This document shows positions 54,906 through 64,000 of a stretch of DNA of 64,000 nt, one piece after another. This DNA comes from Himantopus leucocephalus (taxonomy: Eukaryota > Chordata > Aves > Charadriiformes > Recurvirostridae), in the NCBI GenBank assembly GCA_003993805.1, contig RSEF01000006.1, positions 25,657,200 to 25,721,199 on the forward strand. The letters are read 5' to 3'. A model generated the notes under the pieces. The model saw nothing but the letters and a program-made list of their open reading frames with translations, made no database searches and was not told where the DNA came from. How positions within the stretch are numbered: the stretch's first letter is position 1; the number at the start of each line of letters is the position of its first letter. A program made the translations under genes and the position numbers.

Positions 54906-57900
54906 TAGCCACCTGCAGCGGCTAGTAGCTCTGTAAAGCTCATTAATAGTGAATGTTGTGGACTCTAAAATGGGTCCAGTTTTATGGGAGATTGGAGGAG
55001 GTCATGAAAGAGGAATCCTGTGAAGTTACATACTTTGCTACATAGAAAGACCACACACTTGCCCTGCTCATATGGATTTCCCAAGGGCATCTTCCTAATG
55101 CTACACATGTTCAGCAGATAAGGATAATGCTGAATTGAGAACTTAAAACTTCTCCACACCAATGACAGGTGAAGCTGGGTTGTTCAGACATTGCAGTGAT
55201 GGATGGAGCGATGCTCGGATGTTGGCTGGCCTCTAGCAGGATCCATCTTCTTTTTCATGAACGTCCCTGCCTGGGTGGTTCATTGCCATGGCAGCAACGA
55301 AGTCACGCACAGAACATCTAGGCTTTATTTGAGAGACTGAAGGGATTGTGACGAGGTCCCTGTGCAAGCTCCCATCACATCTTTCTTGGATGAGGCTGTG
55401 TATCCTACACCCTGTGGTTTTGATACATAAAGGTGCCTTTGCATTTGTGAGCTCTTCTGGAGTAAGAGAAAGCAGGTGCTCTTTGCTTGTAGTGACCTCC
55501 CGAGTGACGGGGACCTAAGTAGCCCCCACTTCATTTTGTTTCCTGCACTATTGAAATAGCATCTTTTATGGATATCCCTGTATCTGGGAAGGTTTCTAAT
55601 ACAGAGGCTTGGAAGATTTCAGATTTGGCAGCTGTTCTTACCTACTGCTGCTAGGATAATTACAGGAACCAGCAACTTCTGCATCGCTGAAATTGTTGCC
55701 CGTGGCAAGTACATAAGTACATGTTGTTTTACTTACGGTGCATACCTTCGTGGTGGCTACTTTTTTCAAGCTGGGGATCCATGTGTGCTCTGTCTTGGTC
55801 TGCCTTGAAACTTTAGGACACCCGAGCAATCCAATTCTGAACTGTCCTGAGGAGTCAGGTCTGCAACGCCTGTGTTTCTGTATCGTCTCTCTCCAGAAAT
55901 GATTGATCTAAGATTAGCCTTAATCACAGCACTGTGCAGGTGCTCAGTTCTGTGCCACAAATTGACAAATCCTGAAGTATTGGGGACAAGAGCTGAATTT
56001 TAACTCAAACTTAGGGTCTGGCAGTGGTTAAAGTTTCTGCTGTGGCTGTGACATGTATACGTGAGCCTGAGCTACCTTTTAAGCTAACTAAAGTATTGTT
56101 AGCCGGGTAACTGGGGGGAGGGCAGGCACTTGGATACTCACCCGTACTAAGGTCTGGGTTGATGCAACTATGTGGTTAAAATTGAGGTGGGGTAGATTTT
56201 CATCTCCATTCATTCTTGGGAATCCCTAGCTGATAAAAGCATGTTGTATATAAGATTCTAGTTCATGTTTATACTACTGGTTATTTGGCCTTCAAGTTAC
56301 AGGATTAAAATAGGATTGTGTTTTAAAATTATGGGGCAGAGGATGCCATGGTGGTATTATGTTTATACAATTCTCCATTAGTCCACCTCGGTCCCACTCT
56401 TTGCTGAAGCATAGGGAAGGATTCTCAGCTCTCAGAAAACTGTCCGGTTAAGCCTCAGGGCTATTTTATGCAAAACTCTGAAAAGCAAATGTTAATAGTT
56501 CTCAGACAGCCTCAGAGATAAAATACCATGCAGGATTTTTTTTGTTGTTTTTAAAAAAAACACTTAATCCAGGACATGCAGTAAGTGTAAACATTTTTTG
56601 GAAAACCAGTAATAAGATTTTAGACAAAATAAATTCTGAAGTACTGGCATTGCTTGCAGAGTCTCCTTCCTCTCTTTGCTCCTTCATAGTCAGTATTTGG
56701 GTTTCACGCTGGTAACACTGACACTTCCAGGATGTTCCTGCATGTGTGGGCTTACACACACGTGCAGGGGCATATGCAGGCGTTCCCTATTGGCTATTGA
56801 TCTTGTCATTTTTATGACATGGCCAGAACACACCCCATGTCTAACATTGGGACTGGAGAAGATCGGTACCTCCCAAGTTATTTTCCAATAGCATTACAGG
56901 CCTTTCAGCAATGCAGTGGCTGGGGAGCTCTGTAACTAGCCAGTGCCAGTAACTAGCCAGCGGGGTAGCAAAGAAGGAGCCTGGCTTCTGCAAAGACAAG
57001 GGACCATGGGATGCCGAGCAGAGCTGGAAATCTGGGATCCTTTGCACCAGTGGAATTAATCAAGAGTGCTTTTGGGGTATTAGTCTCTCACTTGGGGAGC
57101 TGAATTGGACCATGAAAGACTTTGCGAGCTGCCCCTGTCTGAACATCCCTCTGGCTTCACCCTACTTGAAAGCTGTAGCTCTAACCCTGACCCAGTGAGA
57201 AGAAACATAATCATGTTATGCTTGATTCATTCTAATTTACATTGACTTCCCATATGTCAACATTCGATTTAAATACCCCACTGATCATCTTTTATCCTCT
57301 GTTAGGCATAAGCTCTGCTTGATTTCCCTTTAACTGCTACTTGGATGGAGACGTGGCGGTGTTTTTTGGTCTACTGCTCATCAACACCATCTAATGTAAA
57401 GATTAGTACTAGAGTCTTAACTTGCTACTGGACAGGCTTTTGCCAGATAAGCCAAGCAGCTGTAGATCCAGAGCTTATTTACCATCCAGATTCCAGCTCT
57501 TCATCAGACAGTTAGTTCAAATCTCCTCCTTAAGTGATATCTGTTTAATACAGCATTTAATTTTATTGGTATTACTCGGGATTTCTTTGATTTGAGCAAC
57601 TGGTGTCGTTGCATTTTTAAATATCTATCTATCTTGCAGGATCATTTTTGTCCCTGATGAATGTCATTTTTTTTGTACTTAACAAGTATTTACTAGGTAG
57701 GAAGGGAAGAGATAGTTTCCCATAGAAATATTGAGTCACTGAAGAAGACAGGATACAAATAACTGTAAATGTTGCAAACAGAATCTGTATTACGTGAGTG
57801 AGTGAGTCACTTGAATAGATGTGCTAGAAAGTGGAAAAGAGAAAATGTGCCTCGCTAATTGATTATGCTGCAGCATTTCAGCAAATACAGAAAGAGGAGA

Positions 57901-58076
57901 AGTAGCTGAAATAATTTAATTTTTTTATTAAAATATGCAGTGAACACATTATAAGGAACCTGGGTAACCTCTGATTTTAGTACTAGATTTCTACATTCCC
58001 ATTCCCATCTCTGTATATCATTTAGTGTACCTGTTTTAACAGTATAACTCTTCAACGATTATATCACTTAACAGGC

Positions 58077-58118
58077 ATAAAATAAAATAAAATAAAATAA
58101 AATAAAATAAAATAAAAT
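58077..58118. repeat. (ATAAA)n microsatellite, about 8 copies
   Basis: A perfect pentanucleotide tract of 42 bases. It contains many AATAAA hexamers on the NEURL1 sense strand, inside intron 1. Confidence 0.95.
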
Positions 58119-61100
58119 GTGCTAAAAGTTCTCCCTACTGAAATTCATGAATACCTTTTGTTTTAAAAGGTTTAGAGTTGAGATGCTCAGGGACAGACGG
58201 GAGCTTTGTTCCTCCCCTTGAAATCTGCCCTGCATTAGCTGTGGCAGAAAGTTCTCACCATCTGCTGGATGCCTCATGGCCTGTGGAGATCATCTGGTGT
58301 TCAGTGTGTTTCCTTTGGACAGTTGTTCTCAGACCCCATTGGCATCCACTGGAGGACTTAGCAGAGAGATTAAATAGCAGCTTCAGGTTTCAACCAGAGA
58401 AGTCCTGCAGATGGGACCTGTAGCAATGAACGGAGTGAGCTCTGGTTGCTCTTGCTCACGCTCTGTGTGTTTGGTGGCTGAGCAGATATTGTCGGTCTCT
58501 GGTTGTCAGTCCAACACGAAGCCCAGGAGGAAAAATTACCGAGTGATGGGTGGGAAGAGAGACTGAGGGTAAACTCCCAATTTGGAAATGTTCATGCTAC
58601 ATCCATTATTAATAACCCCACTGTGAAAGAAAAAATGCTTTGCTGCAAATGAAGCTGTGACACAGGGAAGTGGCAGGCAAAATTAAAATTTCATACTCGC
58701 CGTGGTCTTACAATAAAGGTTTTGTGATACACACCCAGCAATGCCACTATAAATAGTCTTGTTATCTAATCTTCCAACTTGGAATATGACAGAAGATTAC
58801 AAGTAGGAAAACAGTTCAGTGTAGCTTTTAGCTATTTTCCCACTGCTTCCCTTGCTTCTGCTGGAGCGTTATTGCTGTACCCCTTGTAATTCACATGGAG
58901 ACAACATTATTCAGAAGTACAGAATGTCACCAGGAGGAGGAGAGTTCAGATAAGACCCAGAAGATTTATGACATAGTTTAGATAAGGCCATGTAGGAACT
59001 GAGATGAGGGAAGTAATGATCCTTCGCAGTCCAGCGGCATTTCTCAGGGTGTGGTGAGAACTTTTTCATGCCAGCACCACTGGGTCAGATACGGAGCAGG
59101 GCATGTTTTAATAAGGTGCTCTACATGCTTGATTGCAGAGGGAACACCTTTACTAATGAATAACCCAGACATATCATACAGTATGGGCTCTGTCCACATG
59201 GGTCTAGGACCTGATCCAAAACCAACAGAAAGTTCCTAGAACATTTCATAAAGGCATAGCTAGCACAGAGGAAACCTCTTTTTCTTTTTGATCTTATTTC
59301 CCATGGGAGAAGAAGGAGTTGGCTGGTGGCAAGGATGATACCTCCTCCCCTCCCCTCTCTCTGCCTTGCCAGTGATGCAAGTCCTCGTTTCTGACCCTTC
59401 TTTGGAGATCTCCTGGGCCCATTTCACATGGGGCACCTGAAGGCAGTGAGGAGGGATGACTCCTGGGAAAGCTCCCCTTGAGCATGGGCAGCTAAAAACG
59501 ACCTTCTGCAGCCTTTGTGCATGAACACAAATAACCCTTTCCCACAGAGGACTGCAGATTGCTTTCTAAATCTTCGTGAAGTCTTCTTGTGGTGTCCATG
59601 GGAGGAGGCATGAGTGAGTACAGCTGTTGTAAATCTGAAACCCCACAAGACTTGAGTTATCCTCTTTTTGCTAGACTTTGAGTATTTATTCAAACTTCAG
59701 TGCTGTTTGCCCACTGCCAAGTGGCTTGGAGGAGGCTCTCCACTGGCATCATGTCGGTGCATGTCCAGGCAGCTCTGTGGAACGTGGTGATGGTGGGCAC
59801 GCACATGATCCCCAGCCATGTCCAGCTACAGAAGTCTTCTTCTGTGCCTCTATCGCACCTTCTTGTGGAAGAGCTAAAACAATGACAAAACTTGAGGAAT
59901 TGAGCCTCACCACAGCTGTTGAAGGGAGGCAGGAAAGAGAGGTTGTCCCATCCCCTTATCCTAAAATAGGCTGATGTCTAGGGAGTTAAAACGATTTATT
60001 TGTAGTTTGCACCACAATTCAGCAGGAGGAAGACTCAATTCATCTGTTGAAGACAGTAGTCCTACATCCATCGATTTCCATAGAGTTCCTGTGATCCAGG
60101 CTCCGGGTCCAGTTTTGCCTCCTAGGGGAATGCTGGGACTTGAGCGCTTTCCCCTGGACTCCCAGTCCATCGACACAGCGGAGAAGACATTCACCTCCAG
60201 CTACCCATGTCACCCCCTCCCTGTTCGGCAAAGCATGGGCAGCATCTTTCTGAGAGGAGGCGATGGCATTGAGCTACCTCTGGCTCATTCAGTTGGGCAC
60301 TTCTCTCTTGCAGCCCTCTGAAAAGCATCCTTAAATACTGTTAAAAGCAAAAGAACCAAAGGACATCCCTGACCCAGCCTGGCTGAACTGGGTCCCAGTA
60401 CTGCTGGCAAAGCTTTACCAGCCCATGTGCTGGTATTTAAGCTTAAAGTCCCAGGCATAAGCAATTCCACGCACTGGCAGGTGAAATGCTTTCCGGACAT
60501 GGGCTTTCTCGTGCTGTAGCCTATTCAGCAGGAAGGAGTGTTACCTTCTCATGATTAAATTCTGCAGGCAGATCAAATTTGCTGTTGGAACAGAAGTTTT
60601 ATATATAGTAAAATGCTCCCAGGTGTGCTTTTTAGTAGCGCTTCTGGGCTAAAGCAAGGATTTATTAATAAGAGGTACCCAGACCATATTACACGCTGAA
60701 GCAGTGCTGGAACAGGGTGCTTTTCCTCTGATTCAGGGAGTCGATTGAATTCAGTGACAGGTGCCAAGTATTTATGTCCTTGCCTGAGTTTATCTGTTAA
60801 ATTTGAGAGTGTTAAAAGCGGGAGTTATTTTTGGAACAAACATATTAAATAGTGATGGAGAGTTCCAGCTAGGTATTGGTAGGATGGTATTTTATTATTA
60901 TGTGTGGTTGTCCAAAGTGTACTGCTCAGACCATCAGAACAGAAAGCCCTGGGGATAATACATTGCTCGAGATTTGCACCAGAACACTCGAGTTGAGTTC
61001 AGAGAGGCTGGTGTCTTTGCTTGTGACGTTGCTTGGTATCATGAAGAATACAATTAAATTCAATTTATTGCATATGTACAACTGCATGTAATATATTGTT

Positions 61101-62008
61101 ACCCAATTGTAATATTTGCTGTAAAGTTCCTGACAGTTGTCCATATTTCTACATTAACATGGGGGGGGTATTTTAATTTTAAGTATGTTTTTTAGCATAT
61201 TGACAAATGTCCAAACTCTAGAGAAGCTGTTACTTGCCTTGGAAACCATTGCAAACACACCTCCTGGTTCCTTTTGTTCACTCTCCCTCCTGCCAGTAGT
61301 CTTTTGTGCTTCTATGTTTAATTTATTCTGTAACTTCACCTAAAATAGCCCCTGGCCTTTATTTGAGTTTATAGCTTGTTTATAGTTCTCAATAGTTTTA
61401 AATTCTTTTGATTTTATTATCTTATCACCTCCTTAATGAGTATTTTACCATATTAGTTATTATTTAGCCCTTTAATCTTTCCGTGGGCCATCTTGAAGCC
61501 CTCGAACGTTGGCCCTTTACAGCTGAACCAAGACTCAGCATGGGGATGAACATCTGACCCATAAACTTCAGGCAAGTGGTCGCATTTCCAGTGCCTCTGA
61601 GCCATCTTGTGCCTCAAAAATGAATGCTACTTACAAATTGCCTTCTGCCATGCTCCACCAAATACTAAGATGCTGTAATTATTTCTGACAGTTAAAATCT
61701 TCTGAAGTATTCAAATAAAAGCCAAACATATAGGGACAGCACGTCCTGTGGAAGAAGGTTGTAGTATGAAAGATGGCTTGCTTTGTCTGCAGGTCACATT
61801 GACTGGCGAGCTACAAATGCGTGTAAGAGATGGAGACCTAGATGTGCTAGATTTAAGGGGGAACTCCGTAGCTGCTGCCATTGGACTATTTTCAGGTGTT
61901 TGGATGAGTGAATGACCCAAATATAGTTTAAGCCTGTGATTATTTCATTTTAATAGCAATGCAAATACTGTAGGTGAAGGCTAAGAGCGCTGCATCTAAT
62001 TTAGCAGT

Positions 62009-62022
62009 GTTGCTTTAGCAAC
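62009..62022. promoter_or_regulatory. X-box (RFX) palindrome in NEURL1 intron 1
   Basis: gttgctttagcaac has perfect GTTGCT/AGCAAC arms with a 2-base spacer and fits the RFX consensus GTNRCC/Y(N0-3)RGYAAC. A second half-site (ggtaac) lies about 32 bases downstream. The surrounding 61.9-62.27 kb looks like a conserved element, with several ATGCAAAT-like words. Binding is inferred only from the motif. Confidence 0.4.
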
Positions 62023-64000
62023 ATCATGCGGGATGCAAATAGTCTCCTTGGTAACACTTCCTAAGTGTCATTAGATAAGCGATGGTTATAAACATGGAAG
62101 CAGATCAGAATGAGAGACATGCTCTTGTGCTGTGCCTTTTTATAGCCCCAGACATCACGATTAGCAGGATGGCAGAAGGAGAGAAGAAAGCTGTTTTGAG
62201 GATCGTAGCACTCATTAGTTTTACTTATTGTGCTTTGGCAAACCACACCAGTGGTGAAGGGGGTTTCTGACTTGTCTTAAATAAGGTTTTAAATAAAGGG
62301 AGGGTGTTGTCCCTGCCCACTGATGGCACTCATCAGAGACATACGCTATGTGTCCTCCCACCTCTCTGAGGGATGCAGATTGTAGATGTTAACTCTTCTG
62401 CTCTCTACCCTAACGGCGTACTCATGTCTCGGTGAGTTTTGAATCTAGGGGAAGGTTGGGAAGGGAACAGGGAAGGACACCCCAGAGCTCAGCACGAATG
62501 TGACCCTCCCATCTTCACCCTGGAGAGGATGTGGACGTTGAGGTGGTGGTGGAGGATCTGCTTCTGGGCTGGGATCTAGTACAGGATCTGCCCCTCTTCT
62601 GCCGAGCTTCCCCTGGAAAAGAGGTGGATTACCTCTCCAGAACCAACCCAACCAGATTTGGGTTTCTCTGTTGAATTCTGAAGACCCTTTCCTAGGGATC
62701 AGCAACATAGTAGGGCTGAAGGTGAGAAATGGGGTTACTTAGTGCTTGGAAACAGGGCAGTTGTTTCTGCTGTTGGAATTGTCATATAGAAAAGAGTCAT
62801 GAATTGCGGCAGCTTTTCTAGCTCTCATGATAACTGATTTTTTTCCTAAAGCCTCAGCTGCTGGACTGAAGGGATTACATGAGAATCCTAGCTTTTGTTT
62901 AAACCTGCCTCAATTTTATATACTTCTCTGTTACAGAGAAAAGCTGCAAGGTATAAAAGGAATATGACCTAATGGCTCAAAAATCAGAAAGTGTACAAAA
63001 GAACCACCAATGCTTTTGTTTTCAACTGATCTTTATTTTAATCCCACTGGTTGATGCCTGTGGATCTCATCCAAGGAGTCTGAATGCCTGATAATGTCAA
63101 CTGGAGCACATGAGAGACAGTGGAAGGAGCCAAGTCCACAAGAGCATCAAAATAGGTTTATTCTGGTTTGAGATGAAAGTCTGAAAGAGCAAATGGTTTT
63201 TATTTTATCATGAGCTTGACCCTGCTTCAGTAGAGGCAGACAATTGGTGGACTTTTGCATTTTTGGGGAAAACCTCTGAACCAAAGCTAAGCCAGACCCT
63301 TTCAGGCAAACACCTCCTGATCTGTGACCTTCAGGTCCACACACAAGTCCAGTGACTGGAGACTGGCCAGTACAAGGGTCCCTTTTTCATTTCAGCAGTG
63401 TGCAGCACCTTGCAATTTAGATACATGGCAAAAGACTGACTGCAATTTTTCCTATTCTAATACAAAAAAGGGAATTCAAATGTCAATAGTCTGTCTTTAC
63501 ATGGAAAACTCAGAACAACCATGCCCCACAGCCCTTTTTTTCTCCCAAATCCTCTTGGAATTCATCCATCTTCATATCGGTCATATCTCGTGGCCTCTGT
63601 TGTAAATGTCAGTGCTAATTAATGAGACCTTGGCCCTCTGTGTAGTTAAGATGAGTAACAATCCAACGTTTGTTTGTGGGATGGGTGCCCTTCCATCTCC
63701 CCTTCCCAGGGGAAGGCCCTGGGGCTGTTAGCTTTGTGCGTGACAAGCTGCAAGAGGCAAAGTCCGAAATACCACTCTACCTCTGTAGTGTCAAAAGCAT
63801 GCAGGTGAAGCTCTCCTGAGCTGGATGAGAGAAGTGTTCCCTAAACCTTTTAGAGATTAAAATGGAAAGTCTGGGTTCCCCTTACTGAATTTCCCCCATC
63901 CTGTCCCTGTGCTGGGCTCCTGGGATTTCTCTGGAAGGCACTGGTGAGTTTTCTGCTTTGTGAAGGGAGACACTGGGGTCGCTGGACCCCAGGATGCTGT

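Larger units (their letters stand above)
49083..64000 (+). other. NEURL1 intron 1 (continues past the window)
   Basis: At least 14.9 kb. I found no exon encoding the conserved next segment (starting near IGGPFPVTSHRCHHK in mammals), so exon 2 lies outside the window, and I did not recognise an alternative first exon. The intron holds a degenerate GC-rich minisatellite, an old LINE fragment, an AAAAT-type microsatellite and at least one candidate regulatory element near 62.0 kb. The rest is AT-rich unique sequence. Confidence 0.75.

Noticed and set aside
1..64000. CRISPR arrays, bacterial operons or riboswitches
   Set aside because: The window is spliced vertebrate DNA; no regularly spaced direct repeats or prokaryotic gene layout.

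Overview
This is a vertebrate nuclear genomic segment, almost certainly from a bird. Evidence: multi-exon genes with GT-AG introns, an antisense CR1 LINE tail of the type that dominates avian repeats (about 6.68-7.25 kb), an older CR1-like fragment (about 23.46-23.72 kb), few other transposons, and CALHM proteins close to but distinct from mammalian ones. The gene order PDCD11 (+), CALHM2 (-), CALHM1 (-), CALHM3 (-), NEURL1 (+) is the order I know from human 10q24.33, so this is a conserved syntenic block. I cannot name the species.

Layout. 1-6221: the last ten coding exons of PDCD11 (RRP5 homologue, ribosome biogenesis), in one uninterrupted 537-codon frame from the final S1 domain through an acidic/basic linker to the HAT repeats and stop. 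6222-11003: convergent 3' ends of PDCD11 and CALHM2 with a CR1 LINE. 11004-12046: CALHM2 coding exons (319 aa). 12047-17834: upstream region of CALHM2, with a CpG-rich patch and a non-coding stretch that looks regulatory. 17835-20131: CALHM1 (338 aa). 20132-25849: intergenic. 25850-28715: CALHM3 (334 aa, three coding exons). 28716 to about 48.4 kb: roughly 19.7 kb without a recognisable gene, containing possible conserved non-coding elements. 48.4-49.1 kb: CpG island and first coding exon of NEURL1. 49083-64000: the beginning of a very long NEURL1 intron 1.

How the genes relate. CALHM1, CALHM2 and CALHM3 are tandem paralogues of large-pore ATP-release/ion channels; CALHM1 and CALHM3 are known partners in the taste-cell purinergic channel. 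All three frames are intact and keep the CPC cysteine pair, the other extracellular cysteines and the same phase-0 last intron. PDCD11 is a housekeeping nucleolar factor and NEURL1 a neuronal E3 ubiquitin ligase; they share the locus without an obvious shared function. I found no convincing new gene system. The points most worth a second look are the regulatory candidates (upstream ORF and repeats at the NEURL1 start, an X-box in intron 1, a probable distal CALHM2 promoter) and the C-terminal PDZ-ligand-like ends of CALHM1 and CALHM3.
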